DNA of 64,000 nucleotides from Tilletia caries (GCA_032718865.1 JALUTQ010000030.1:434001-498000); one strand, 5' to 3'. Positions 1 through 10,600 are shown, counted from the stretch's first letter. Program-made: numbers and translations. The notes: a model not told the origin generated them from the letters alone.

Positions 1-534
1 AAAAAAAAAAGCAAAATAGGAAAGGGCCCAGGAGCCACGGGGTGTTAGACATCCAATGAAGCGCCCAGCCCTAGGGGATCAAGTCCTAGGTTGGGGGTAC
101 TTCAATTGGAGCCTATCCGTGTTCTGCAAACTGCCCACAGGAAAGCGTGATTCAACCGTGAATTGAACCCGCGTCTCCCCTGCGCAACAGAGAGCTCACC
201 TGGTTTTCAAACTGGTGGGCTTAACCACTCGAGCCATCAGCCCTTTCCTCGTCCTGCTCTGGCCGTTGCGTGTATATGTGCGTTGTCCGGCGGTGCCGCA
301 GAGAGCCCTGCTGGAGTAGGGAGGCGTGGTAACTGTTTGGAAGGACATCGAGGCATTTGTTTGTTATTTAGCTGTCCGGGTTTTGGATCGGGGGTAACCG
401 GCGTGTGGGGGGCCGGCAACTCTGACTTTGACATCTCTCGGCCGATAGAACACCGCCAAGTGTGAGCACGGACGCTGGTCGCTCGCTCGCTGCTGGATGG
501 GGTCGGCGGCCTGGACGATAGCATCGACGGGACG
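1..534 (-). repeat. Repeat block A, inverted copy next to LSB5
   Basis: The reverse complement of this segment matches three separated pieces further right: about 6424-6515, 12270-12478 and 14528-14757. Those pieces are contiguous here, so this copy is the empty-site form that lacks the DIRS and pogo insertions. A third, more diverged copy lies at about 17990-18372. Homology stops near 534, only 24 bp before the LSB5 start codon, so the repeat supplies the whole visible upstream region of that gene. The left end runs to the window edge and may continue beyond it. Confidence 0.85.
145..241 (-). pseudogene. tRNA-Ser-like relic (Pol III box sequences)
   Basis: On the minus strand there is an A-box-like TGGCTCGAGTGG followed by a long variable region and a B-box GGTTCAATTC, as in a tRNA-Ser with TGA in the anticodon position. 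The anticodon stem does not pair (its two arms are a direct repeat, not an inverted one) and the T stem is imperfect. It is therefore a degenerate tRNA or a tRNA-derived SINE head rather than a working tRNA. Diverged copies occur in the other two repeat blocks. Confidence 0.4.
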
Positions 535-557
535 CGCCGTGGATTGATTTTCCGAGA

Positions 558-2405
558 ATGATCAAGAATCGAGTGCAAGAAGTGCTGGGCACGCAGAAGC
601 CGCACTCGTCAGTGTCTGACCACGTCGACCGTCTCTGCAGCGAGGAGTACGAGGAGGAAGAGTATGGCGAGCTGCCCGAGCTCGTAACGGCCATCAAGCT
701 GCAGCCCGCGACGGGGACGGCCGAAGCATCGCGATCCATCCGCAAGAAGCTCAAGTATGGATCCGTCCATGCGCAGAAGAGAGCGATCTTCATCCTCGGC
801 GCACTCGTCGCCAACGGGGGCACCCGCTTCCAGCAGTCCTTCGCAGACGAGCGGCTCGTCCACACCATCAAGCTCACCTCGTCCGATCCGCTCATCGACC
901 TCTCCGTGCGCAAGAAGCTCATGCGACTGCTCTACTCCTGGGCCATGCAGTTCAAGTCGGACCCGCAGATGTTCACCGTTGCCAGGCTTTATAACGCTTG
1001 CGGCGGAGGGCAGAAGTCAGCGGCCCAGCTCCGGTCCGAGGCAGCCGAGCTCGTCCGGAAACGCGAAGAGGCGGCCGAGAAGGAACAGCGTGAACGAGGC
1101 GATCGTAAGGCTGCGGAGCGTCGTGCGAAGCAGGAGGAGAAGGACAAGGCTCTGGCAAAGAAACTACAGGACCAGGAACGCGCGAAGAACCGCGGCAGCC
1201 GTGCTGCGGTGTCTACCTTCAACTTCGAGAAGGAGAAGCCCGTCATCCAGACGACTCTTGCTCAATCCTCCCAGTTCTCCACCGCACTGGTGAACGCTCT
1301 TCAGCTCGTCAACCGGGACAAGGAGTCTGTCGAAACCAACGCGCGTGTGCAGGAGTACCTCGGAAAGGTCAAGGCCGAACGCAAGCGTGTCGTCCGCTAC
1401 ATCCAGCTCGTCCAACAGCACGAGGAAACGCTGGGTGCGCTCATTGCTGCCAACGACCAGGTACTTCTCGCCCTCCAGCTCTACGACAAGCTCTCCAAAC
1501 CACCGGAGCTCGACTCGGACGACGAGATCGCGGCGTCGGCTGCTGTGGATGGCAAGTACGTCGCATCCGATGCGGAGATTGAGCTCGTTCGACAGCGCAT
1601 CGCTGATGCGGGCGCTCACGGTGGTGCCTCTAACACCAATCTCTTTGGAGATGACTTTGGCGGACGTGAACAACAGCCACGATCCGGCTCCGACCAGCTC
1701 GTCACCCCGCTCTCGGCCCAATATTCCGGCGCGTCCAGAGATGCAGACCGCATGGGCGAGCTCGAGAAGTTGCAGTATGTCCAACGAGCTCGACTGGATC
1801 GTCACTCTTCGTCCCGTGGTGACTCTGGCTACGACGATGTTGTGGGAGGCGTCTCGCGCGATCTGATGGACCTCAACTTTGACGATGACCAAGGAGGATA
1901 TGAACAACAGCCTTCGTCTTCCTCCTCCTCCGCTCTTCCGCCTTCTCTTCGACCTGTTCGGACGGACTCAGCCAACGCAGCTGCGGCAGCCGCAGCACAC
2001 AGTCGCAATCCCACGCACCTCTTCTCGGACGAGTCGGACTCCGAATACGAGTACGATGACCCGCGCACCGCTCGAAACAAGGGCAACGACCGCAACGATC
2101 AGGTCGCCCCACAGTGGACGGGAACCTCAGACAGCACCAACGTCACTGAGGAAGAGTGGGCTCGGATCAGCTCGCGTCAGCCTCAGATTGGGCCCGGGCA
2201 CGAGTATGTGCCTAGTCCGGCTGATGGGGATGAGTATGATGATTACGGGGGTGTGGGAGAGGAGGAGGATGGGGAGGAGGAGTATGATCCGTTCGCGGAT
2301 GAGCCACCGGCCCGACCTGCTGCGCCGCCTTTTGGCAAGCAGGGTCCTGGATATGGTGGGCCGAGTCGCCCGAATGCCCAGCGACAGTCTTTTGCGGCAG
2401 TCTAA
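558..2405 (+). CDS. LSB5: VHS and GAT domain protein, LSB5-like
   Basis: A 615-residue protein with no intron needed. Residues about 15-150 form a VHS domain (CSEEYEEEEYGELPELV followed by the helical KYGSVHAQKRAIFILG segment). Residues about 225-320 form a GAT three-helix domain (ALQLVNRDKESVETN to ALQLYDKLSK). A basic coiled-coil linker lies between them, and the C-terminal 280 residues are disordered and acidic. VHS-GAT proteins of the yeast Lsb5 type bind ubiquitin and actin-assembly factors at sites of endocytosis; this role is inferred from family. The start ATG is the first in frame and is directly preceded by an inverted repeat block, so its promoter is not ordinary unique sequence. 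An upstream exon cannot be excluded. Confidence 0.85.
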   Translation: MIKNRVQEVLGTQKPHSSVSDHVDRLCSEEYEEEEYGELPELVTAIKLQPATGTAEASRSIRKKLKYGSVHAQKRAIFILGALVANGGTRFQQSFADERLVHTIKLTSSDPLIDLSVRKKLMRLLYSWAMQFKSDPQMFTVARLYNACGGGQKSAAQLRSEAAELVRKREEAAEKEQRERGDRKAAERRAKQEEKDKALAKKLQDQERAKNRGSRAAVSTFNFEKEKPVIQTTLAQSSQFSTALVNALQLVNRDKESVETNARVQEYLGKVKAERKRVVRYIQLVQQHEETLGALIAANDQVLLALQLYDKLSKPPELDSDDEIAASAAVDGKYVASDAEIELVRQRIADAGAHGGASNTNLFGDDFGGREQQPRSGSDQLVTPLSAQYSGASRDADRMGELEKLQYVQRARLDRHSSSRGDSGYDDVVGGVSRDLMDLNFDDDQGGYEQQPSSSSSSALPPSLRPVRTDSANAAAAAAAHSRNPTHLFSDESDSEYEYDDPRTARNKGNDRNDQVAPQWTGTSDSTNVTEEEWARISSRQPQIGPGHEYVPSPADGDEYDDYGGVGEEEDGEEEYDPFADEPPARPAAPPFGKQGPGYGGPSRPNAQRQSFAAV

Positions 2406-2881
2406 GCGGTTGTAAACCTTGCACGCACCGGCCGATCGATTCCATCACGGCCCTCCCGAACAAGATCGTCTTATGGCGGACGGATCGATTCTGCTCCCTT
2501 CGGTTCGCGTTTCCATCATTCGGGGTCTCTTCTCGCTTTTTTCCTATGCCACGCCCAATCGTCTACGCCCGGCCTCTTTTACGTCTCCAAACGGGGTTCT
2601 CCTCCTGCACGCCAAACTGCGTCCCTCCCTTTCAAGTCATCACATCACATCTATTCATGTACAACATGTAAATCTCGCCTGCTCCTCCTGAATTCAGCCT
2701 CTCTCTTCCCCTCTTGTCCCTTTCCGGGTTAAACGTTGAACCTTGCGTCTTACTTGCTGCTGACTGCTGACTGTAGCATGATCCTGCTCGCGAGATTTAT
2801 GAGAAGCTAATCGGAAGAAACGAGTGCGTGCGATTACGAGCAGCCAAGAGGCGAATCAAACGTCGTAGCAAGGGTTAGGTA
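2406..2881. other. Convergent 3' intergenic region
   Basis: Lies between the LSB5 stop and the stop of the first acetyltransferase on the other strand. It is rich in pyrimidine tracts (CTCTCTTCCCC) and holds no convincing ORF. The duplicated acetyltransferase segment begins at about 2852 (matching 14988), so its last 30 bp are shared with the second copy. Confidence 0.6.
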
Positions 2882-5272
2882 TCAAACCTGACCTACAATG
2901 CGCTCTACCTCCTCCACAGCCTGTCCCACAGTCGTCTCCGGCCCAATACCTCCTGAAGCACACAAAGCCAGCCCGCTGCGCAGTGCTGCCATGAATGTCT
3001 CGGCGCAAGGTTCCGGCAAGTGTCCCTCGATCCAAGTCACAGAAATGGTCACTGCACCGCCAGCAGTAGCTCCATGACCTTGATCGTCGGAATCCATCGT
3101 CGTCAGCGGAGCCACGGCGCACCCGACGACGTCGACGTAGAAAGCACACGAGCCCGGTTGGAGCGTCTGGACGAAGAAGACTTCGTCGACGAGGAACGTC
3201 GGCAAGGCATGGCGGTCGGAGGCGGGAATGGGGGCAGAACGCGTAAAGGCTTCGATCTCCTTCTGAGTCATGGTATTGGAGGCGGTGATGTTGGGAGTAT
3301 GAACAAGGGTGCTGCTGCCGGCGTTGAAGGAGGAGTTCGAGGGTGAAGCAAATGCCTGAGCGCCGGAGCCACAAGCGAATTCCGCGGAGTCGGAAGCGGA
3401 CATGTTGTTCGAGACGATGCTGTCACCTTCGAGCCCATTGCCATTCGAGCTATTCCTGCTGTGGTCTTTCACCGTGTCCAACGTTTCGAGCTCAGCGGCC
3501 GCTGTGGTAAACGAGGAAGGTGGCAACAGCTTGCCCATCGCTGTTGCTGATATTGCAGTGCCCATCAGGCGGGGCTGCTTGAAGGACGAATCTGAAGGCT
3601 TGGTAGGGATAGGGAAGATATCGCTGAGGTTGCCCATCGAATTTTCGGTGATGAGGCTCGGCCGGACCAGGATAGCAAGTTCAGAAGAATCCGGGTTGAT
3701 GGCCCCCGCCGGAAGGCCCTTGGCCAGTGGTAATACGGACCCTGCACCCGCTCGTGGCTGCGCGACGAGCCCGAGGTTGCTGTAATTGCACGTGCCGGTA
3801 AACTTGGCCGCCCCCTTGCTGCAGTGATAGAAGTAATGCTCCCAACCCGTGAACAGTTCCGGCCCCACGCCATCCTCGTTTACCCATCCTTCCTTCGACG
3901 GGATGAACCCAAGCACGCTCAGGGTGGCTGCTGCCGTTCTTTTGGTAGCCGGGGACCCGATGGAACTGTTGAAACCGACGGCTTCTGCCCAGAAGTGTAC
4001 GTCAGTCCTATTCGAGACCGGCATCACTTTCATGCCGAAGTGATTCCCTGCGAAGCGGCCGTAGGAGCGCGAGTCGTCGCCTGTGCGCATATCGATGGGA
4101 TTCTGTGAGGCGAAGTGGTAGTTGAGCCGACTGGGAAGTGGCCATGCGACTTTCTGTTGGACTGCTCGTTCATGTGCGCGATCCGCCGCGATAACGGCAA
4201 CCTTCATTGACTCGTTTATGGTGGCGTGGAGCGTGCAGCGCCCTGTTCTGGCATTGATAGACGCAGCCGCTTTCAGCGCCAACACTTGCTCCCGACTCAG
4301 GACTATTATCCGCATTCGAGTGCTACCTTCCGCTTGCGTGATCTTGAAGGCAGTCGGCTTTAAGTGATTTGGCCAGACATCTGAAATCGCGAAGAGTTTC
4401 CTGAGGAAGAGGGGAAGGAGTACCATCAGAGCGGCGGAGAGAAAGTCCCAGAAAACAGCCCCGTTCATCTTGGTCAGACCGGTGTCTTCGAAGGGAGGGT
4501 ACAGGGGCTGAATGTCTAGCGGCGACAGAAGGAGTGGGTCCGTGTTGATCAGGGCGTCCAGAATGTTGCGTGATCCTCGCCCATCGACCAAGGCGTGTGA
4601 GCAACTGAGGAAGAGGTAGACGATCCTATGGTGATCGTCGCGGCGCTTATGCTGAGCGAACGGGTGGCTTTCTGATTGCTGTTCGTCTTGTCTATCACAC
4701 TCATGACGAGGCAATTGGAAGAAGTCGACCGACCATAGTGGGCCGCCTCGGATCTGGACGCGTTGGTGTGAGGATTGGGTAGCGAGAGGCAGAATGCTCT
4801 CCCAGACCGCACCTCCAGAGGAGCCAGAAGAGGGAATGGAGACGGTAGTGATGGACATGCTGGCGACCTGGGGCGCCAGAAAGAGATTCGATCTGTCGCA
4901 GACCATATGCGGCTCCACCTTCGCTCCACCCTTGGGATTCTTCGACCCATGGGCAGATTGGGTTTCTCGCAATTCGATGCGGGTTGAGAGGGCTGGAATC
5001 TCGTCCAGCATGAGCTGAACTCGGCGCTGCATGTGGTCGATGAAGTCCTGATCCGAACTGTAAGGGTGGATCAAGGCGGCTCCCAGGTGGAAGATCGATC
5101 CGACGCCGAGGTTATCCATCGTGACTTGGAAACGCTCGACGAGAGCTGGTGAGACCTCAAGGGATTAGCGGACTTGCTGTGGGAGATATGGAGGGGACAG
5201 GGACTCACCAAGAGGTCTCGATACCTCCCTCGGAGCCGAGGACGAGGCGGATTCGGTATTCTCAGATCGCAT
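2882..5272 (-). CDS. Alcohol O-acetyltransferase family protein, copy 1
   Basis: Two exons: 5272-5209 and 5145-2882, joined across a 63-nt intron (GTGAGT...CTAAT...CAG), giving 775 residues. The short first exon restores the family N-terminus RPLALVERFQVT before MDNLGVGSIF. The HxxxDG acyltransferase motif is present as SHALVDGRG near residue 205, and the second conserved block of CoA-dependent O-acyltransferases appears as YSNLG. Such enzymes transfer acetyl groups from acetyl-CoA to alcohols (AATase, PF07247, within the condensation/BAHD fold). The substrate is unknown. The protein is longer than the roughly 500 residues of yeast Atf1 because of a low-complexity Ser/Asn region near residues 560-670. 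It is almost identical to the second copy 12 kb away. The 5' exon is my model and rests on its conservation in both copies. Confidence 0.75.
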
Positions 5273-6423
5273 CTGGAAGATCTGAAAGCAAAAAAGTGTT
5301 GAGCGAGGAAAGGGAGAAAAATAAGATCTTGATCAATAGGATGTGAAGCAGGTGAAGCAGAGTAGCGTGAAGGGGAGGACATCAGCAGCAGGCCTGGCGC
5401 TGTCCGTGACATTACCCCTCTTCTTATACGTGTATTAGGCTCCTGGCAGCTGGCAGGACGACGTGGATAAAGGGGATAAACAGGCGGGAGAGCGGTGACT
5501 CCCTCATCTGGAACCTGCACCACGATCAACCGACGGTCCATGCGCGCGAGAACATACCTGTGACACATTTCAGCAACCCCAAACGCGATAAGCGATAAGA
5601 TGGGGGATCCGTGATTTCTGCAATTGATTCGCCCCTCATCCGCCATCGTCCGGAGCTTGGCGATCGTCCCGCTCCCAAGGCGGACCGTGTTTGCTTCGCC
5701 TTTTGCCCATGTCTCGTCTTCTGGCCGGGGTTGCACGTTTGCTTCATCGTTGTCGCACATCGTCATTAGCCGCCCCGGCAGATGCTCTTCCGATAGGATT
5801 CAGGAGACGAGGAGGGTCAACCAGAATGATTGGTCGCTGGATTTGAGGGAGGCCGGAGGACTTTGGACTCAACTTGTTGGGCAAGAAGCAGGACGCTGAG
5901 AGAAGAGTCCACACCGCCAGACACGCCGACAATTACTGCAAGAACAGAAGAGCATTCCAGGTCTGAGCCATTGTAGGTTTGGACAGCCGGTACGATCTGA
6001 TTATCCCACTCACCTTTGTCTCCCTTTCTTGGGCCATGGTACCGAGGGTCGTGACTGGCCAGTGGCGGTCAGTGGCGATGCTGTGAACGGCTGGGTTAAA
6101 AATTTGAGAAGGATCGAAGACGCGTTGGCAGCATTCTTTCGCACAGGGACTGAGCAGGCGAGCCACCGCGTGTCGACGGAGAGCATGAGTCGCCATGTCC
6201 GCTTCCTGCTCTAGAGTCCCAGTGGCCAATGAGGTTCCGATGACCTTCGCGTTGCTGGAAGATGGACGATGGACGGCGAGAGATCAGGTCCACCCGATGA
6301 ACGATACACCATGAACATGGACAAGTCATCATTCAACCGGACCGTATTTGAGCGCAGAAAGCCCTTACACGCCTATCCATTTCGTGAAACCGAGCGTCCG
6401 ACAGGAAGAAGTCAAGGACTGTC
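5273..6423. promoter_or_regulatory. Upstream region of acetyltransferase copy 1, with a 0.6-kb extra segment
   Basis: About 5273-5560 and 6190-6423 align with the upstream region of copy 2 (17394-17980), sharing tracts such as GGACATCAGCAGCAGGCCT and CTCTAGAGTCCCAGTG. About 5562-6190 has no counterpart there, so it was inserted here or deleted there. That extra segment holds the thiouridylase-like relic described separately. No TATA box was identified with confidence. Confidence 0.6.
5876..6060 (-). pseudogene. Possible relic of a PP-loop ATPase gene (MTU1/SLM3-like)
   Basis: On the minus strand an exon ending at 6014 (reading PRKGDK) joins across a 78-nt GT-AG intron (6013-5936) to an exon starting at 5935. 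The joined frame reads GDKVIVGVSGGVDSSLSVLL followed by LAQQ. SGGVDSS is the pyrophosphatase loop of tRNA 2-thiouridylases and related PP-loop enzymes, and the surrounding residues look most like the N-terminus of the mitochondrial MTU1/SLM3 family. An in-frame stop occurs about 20 codons upstream and the frame closes shortly after 5876, so nothing here could encode a whole enzyme. The motif is clear. The family choice and the relic status are inference. Confidence 0.35.
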
Positions 6424-6515
6424 CCGTCGATGCTATCGTCCAGGCCGGCGACCTCATCCAGCAGCGATGCGAGCCAGCAGCATACTGGGAGGTGTTCTAT
6501 CGGCCGAGAGATGTC
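6424..6515 (+). repeat. Repeat block B, part 1
   Basis: The sequence from TCCCGTCGATGCTATCGTCC to GGCCGAGAGATGTC is the reverse complement of about 534-438. It ends exactly where the DIRS element begins, and the match to block A resumes at 12270. Confidence 0.85.
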
Positions 6516-6823
6516 TGTCTGACGGATGTAACAAAGGTCAGCCGCGGAGTCTTGAGTCTACGAGTATTGAGATGTGTCTGTGCTGTGATCATGATCGACA
6601 CGCGTCGCGCGCACGGTGCACGCGACCGTGTGTGGAAGATCTTTTCACGAGTGCGGCAGACTCGTCCTGACTCCTCTCTTCCACACTCTTGGAGCTTCGC
6701 AGACAGACACATTCAGGTCTTCTGCTCAGCTAGCTTTTCTTTACAGCTAACTCCTCAAGAGTCCTTCGCATTACTCTTATTCTTTCCCTTTCTTCTTCCC
6801 CAAGAGCAGCTTAAGCTCACAGG

Positions 6824-8665
6824 ATGGCTATCGGCAAGAAAACGAAGGGTCGTGCCCTCTCGTCGAGCCCCGCAGAGGAGGAGGTTGTCGACCTCCAGCG
6901 GCGACTCCTGGCAAGCCAGCTACCGATGGCCTCTGCCCCAACGTCCACATCGGTCTCGGCCTCGCTCCGGGCTCCTTCACTGGCTTCTCAGCAGCCCTCG
7001 ACAGGCAACCGGCCACAGCTGCGGTCTGCTCTGTCCGGCCCCGCCTCATCCGCGGCGGCCAAGTTTTCGACAGTGGGACCAATTCCCTCTTCGGGCGTCG
7101 ACCACGACTCGGTGGTCGCTCGACAACAGGTGATCGCCGACATGCTTCAAGAGTCGGAGGATCCTCGCCCCGTCCAGAACAAGGCGACCTCTAAGGGCAA
7201 GGCCCGTCGAGTTTCCCCACGACCGGAACAGCAGCCATCGTCCTCGGCTCCCGCAGAGCACCGGCCAGTTACGCCGCCTAGTGGCCTTCATCAGGCCCAT
7301 GTCGACCTGATCGGCCACTTCGAGAAGCTATCTCCGCGATCAAAGGTCGAGTGGCTGATGCAGGGCGGTCCGGATGACAAGGTCGAGAGCAAGGAGCATC
7401 CTCCGGCTCAGGCTGCCGCTGTGGCGAATCCTTACCGACAACGTCGTGCCCAGGATCATTCCCCGTCGCAGCCTCAAGCTCATCAGCAGCCGCCGGTCCT
7501 CAAGAGACCCTTCTACGTCTCTCCGGATGATCTTCCTGTTGCCCACAAGAGGGCGAAGGTCGCTGACGACCCGCTGCCGGCGAGGTTCGAGCACCAACGC
7601 CAGCAACCCGCTGAGCATAGCGGCCCACCGCAATCGGCGTGGGTTGACGACGACGATGACGAGTGGCTCGGCTCGAGCACCGTCCCCCACAACTCGGTCC
7701 TCAAGCGCCTTGCAAACGCGGAGCTCATCCCCCTCTGGCACTTCACAGAGGAGGGCATGCTCTCTGGCCATGCGCGTGGGACTAAGGCCAAGGACCTTCC
7801 GGACTCGCTGAGCGGCATGCTCGATTCGGTGGCCAAGTCCGCGGCGCTCCCGGAGCCAAAGCGTCAGGACGCTGATCTCTCGCTGCCAGAGATGTGGGCG
7901 GCCGCCAACAACATGTTGATGTATATGGCGATCATAGCTAACGATGCTGTCGACCCGGACAAGAAGTGCCTCCTCACTCAAGAACGAGACGGCTGGCGCA
8001 AGGCCTTCAACGAGGTCTTCAACCACCAGCTCGTGATGGAGGATCCGGTCAAGAACTGGCCGATCTTGGCTGAGTACGTCGACAACATTCGGAAGAAGAT
8101 ATATCTTCGACCAGTCGGCTCCCGCATCAAACCCTTCGGCATCCGGGACAAGCTCTTCCGCCAGATCAGCGACACTGTCCAGAAGCGGACTGCCGCGGCG
8201 GAGCTCTCGGCCACCATTCAGTCGGCATCGGCAGCCGCTGTTGCTGCGGCCCAAGCGGCCATACACGCTCAACTCGCCTCCAGCAACAAGCAGTCGTCCT
8301 CGGGAGCTGCGTCTGGCTCGGGTGGCGGTGGTTCCTCATCCAAGAAGTCGAAGCCCTTTCGGTCAGACCCCTCATCGCAGCCCGCGCGGAGGGGGGTCAC
8401 TGGCTGCATCATCTGCGGGGTTGTCGACGCGAACCACAAGTACAAGTCCTGTACTGGAGCTCCAAAAGGGCACGATGCCCACGCCAAACGAGACAAGGAC
8501 GGCAACATCGTCCGGCGCTCCGACGGCAGCACCATCTGCCATCAATTCAACCTCACCGGCTGCAAACAATCCAACTGCAGTAAGGGACGTCACGAATGCA
8601 GCGTCTGCGGCGACACCGGGCACCAAGCCTCCGCTTGCTCCTGTCTCGAGCCCTCTCCGCAGTGA
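6824..8665 (+). CDS. DIRS gag-like protein
   Basis: A 613-residue protein. The first 230 residues are Pro/Ser/Gln-rich and disordered. A helical middle part (about 270-480) is of the kind seen in gag-like proteins of fungal DIRS elements. The C-terminus from about 535 carries Cys/His clusters (CIICG, then CHQFN, then HECSVCGDTGHQASAC) that resemble zinc knuckles for nucleic-acid binding. It is the first gene of the element and precedes the polymerase ORF by 55 bp. The ATG at 6824 is the first in frame. Its gag identity rests on position and the knuckle motifs, not on a recognised domain. Confidence 0.75.
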   Translation: MAIGKKTKGRALSSSPAEEEVVDLQRRLLASQLPMASAPTSTSVSASLRAPSLASQQPSTGNRPQLRSALSGPASSAAAKFSTVGPIPSSGVDHDSVVARQQVIADMLQESEDPRPVQNKATSKGKARRVSPRPEQQPSSSAPAEHRPVTPPSGLHQAHVDLIGHFEKLSPRSKVEWLMQGGPDDKVESKEHPPAQAAAVANPYRQRRAQDHSPSQPQAHQQPPVLKRPFYVSPDDLPVAHKRAKVADDPLPARFEHQRQQPAEHSGPPQSAWVDDDDDEWLGSSTVPHNSVLKRLANAELIPLWHFTEEGMLSGHARGTKAKDLPDSLSGMLDSVAKSAALPEPKRQDADLSLPEMWAAANNMLMYMAIIANDAVDPDKKCLLTQERDGWRKAFNEVFNHQLVMEDPVKNWPILAEYVDNIRKKIYLRPVGSRIKPFGIRDKLFRQISDTVQKRTAAAELSATIQSASAAAVAAAQAAIHAQLASSNKQSSSGAASGSGGGGSSSKKSKPFRSDPSSQPARRGVTGCIICGVVDANHKYKSCTGAPKGHDAHAKRDKDGNIVRRSDGSTICHQFNLTGCKQSNCSKGRHECSVCGDTGHQASACSCLEPSPQ

Positions 8666-8720
8666 GGGGTTCAAGGCGCTGCTCGACTAACACAATCTGC
8701 TGTCGGCCTTCCTAGAGTTG

Positions 8721-10600
8721 ATGGAAGGCCCGGAGAATGGGTTCAGCTTTGGGATTCCCCCAATCACGGTCACGAGAACGCCTCCGAACCACAAGTCAGC
8801 GACCTCGGACCTCAAGACTCTCAACTCGGCCATCGAGAAAGAGATCGGACTGGGGAGGGCCTGCGGGCCTTATACGAAGGAGGAGGTCGAGGACCTCATC
8901 GGGCCTTTCCAGACGTCACCGCTGGGATTGGTGCCGAAGCCGAACGGCAAGTGGAGGATGGTGCAAGATTTCAGTTACCCAAGGAAGGGCGACTATCCGG
9001 CAATCAACAACTACATCGCGTCCGATGAGTTCGTTTGTGCCTGGCATGGCTACTGGGACTTTGTAGACCTGGTGAGTTTTCTTCCTTCTTCCCCCTGTCT
9101 CCGCTGTCGGTCTCGATCGAGCCGACTTGGGTTTCGGTGGACTGTGTACCGTTCGGTCACTGCCAATGTGTCGGTTGACCACCATCCCTGAGTGCCGTTC
9201 GGCCTCGGTGGAGCGCGCGCATGTCGATCGACTGCGCAGCGGGGGCATGCCGGTCGGCTGCCCCGTCTTCTCTGTCTGGCGTTTGCCGACGGAGGGCCAT
9301 TGGGCCTTGGGAGGGTCTGGCGTTCGCCGACCCCGGCGACGGTACACTGCGCTGGCTTCCCCTTCTCACACATGTCGATCGACTGTGCTAACCTCTTGCT
9401 CTTTCCTCGTGACAGGCGCGCTTCATGCCGCCGGGCTCGCTGGCCGCGATGGCGAATGCGAGTGAGGCGTTCCGGGCTGTGGGGGCGGCCAAGGATCAGT
9501 GGCCGGGCCTCGTGATCCTGGCGCCCTCCGGCTGGTTCATCATCGACACGAGGCTCCCGTTCGGGCTGGCCTCGGCGACAGGGGTGTGGGGCTCGGTGGC
9601 CGATGCGACGCTCGCCATCATCCACGCCCACTTCGACACGGAGGTTGGCCTACGGGCTGTAAAATGGGTGGACGACTTTGTGTTCATGAAGCCCCCGTCC
9701 TCCGACCTGCTGCTCAACGACGTGCTCGCAGTCACGGAGCCCCTGGGGTTCCCGTGGCACCCGGAGAAGAGATCGGAGTTCGCGAGCGAGGTCAGATACA
9801 TTGGCTTCGAGTTCAACGTGCACACGTTCATCGTCCAGCTCCCGGAGGACAAGGCGGCAAAGTATGGAGAGAGGGTCCTTCCCTTCGCCAAGTCCGGCCA
9901 CGTCCGCCTCAAAGACGTCGAGCGCGTCTTCGGGTGCCTTCAGCACATCGTGATCATGGCCAGGGACCTGGGCCCCCACCTCGCCGACTTTGCGGAGTTC
10001 CTCGGGGTCTTTGATCGAGACGATCTCTTTCAGCACCGGTTTATCCCGGCCAGGGTGCAAGACGAGGCCAAGGTCTGGCTGAAGGCCCTCGGCTCACCCC
10101 TGCGCAGAAGCTTCGCTGCTCCGGGCCCGCCGTTCCCGCACGACATCTTTGTGGACGCCTCCACGGAGTGGGGCATCGGAATCACAAGCGGTGAACGATG
10201 GGCCGCCTTCAAGTTCCGACCCGGTTGGCAACAGGAGTCTCGACAGATCCTGTGGGCGGAGGCCGTCGCCCTCGAGTTCGGCTTGCTCGTCGCCATCGAG
10301 ATGGGCGGGGCGGGCCATTCGATCCTTATCCACAGCGACAACCAGGGCGTGATTGGCGCTTTCCGGTTCGGTCGCTGTCGGGGTCGCCAGGCCAACACGG
10401 TCCTGAAGCGGATCGTCAACCTTGAGCGCGCTCACAAGTTCGAGCTGCGCATCAAGTACGTGCCGACGGCCATCAACCCGGCCGACGGTCCTTCCCGGGG
10501 GGAGTTTCCTCCTGGGCCCATGCTTCCCACCTTCAACATCCCAGCCCCCGTCCAACCGTTCCTCGATGACGTACGGGGGGCTCAACCAAGTGCTCAATGA
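8721..10600 (+). CDS. DIRS reverse transcriptase and RNase H
   Basis: Two exons, 8721-9071 and 9416-10600, give 511 residues after removal of a 344-nt GTGAGT...GACAG intron at a codon boundary. The join restores the conserved RT stretch DFVDLARFMPPGSLAAM. Fingers motif LGLVPKPNGKWRMVQDFS, motif B-like LPFGLASATGVWG and catalytic motif C WVDDF are present. In motif A the expected Asp is Asn (MANASEAFR). RNase H follows with FVDASTEWGIG, WAEAVALE, HSDNQGV and NPADGPSRG, supplying its four acidic residues. The product copies the element RNA and removes the template strand. The Asp-to-Asn change could make this copy catalytically dead. Start choice is the first ATG after the gag stop. Confidence 0.85.
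9072..9415 (+). other. Spliceosomal intron inside the RT gene
   Basis: The donor GTGAGT and acceptor GACAG, with a GCTAAC branch-like site 25 nt before the acceptor, flank 344 nt that contain in-frame stops. Removing it joins two RT fragments in frame. It is four times longer than most host-gene introns in the window. Confidence 0.75.
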
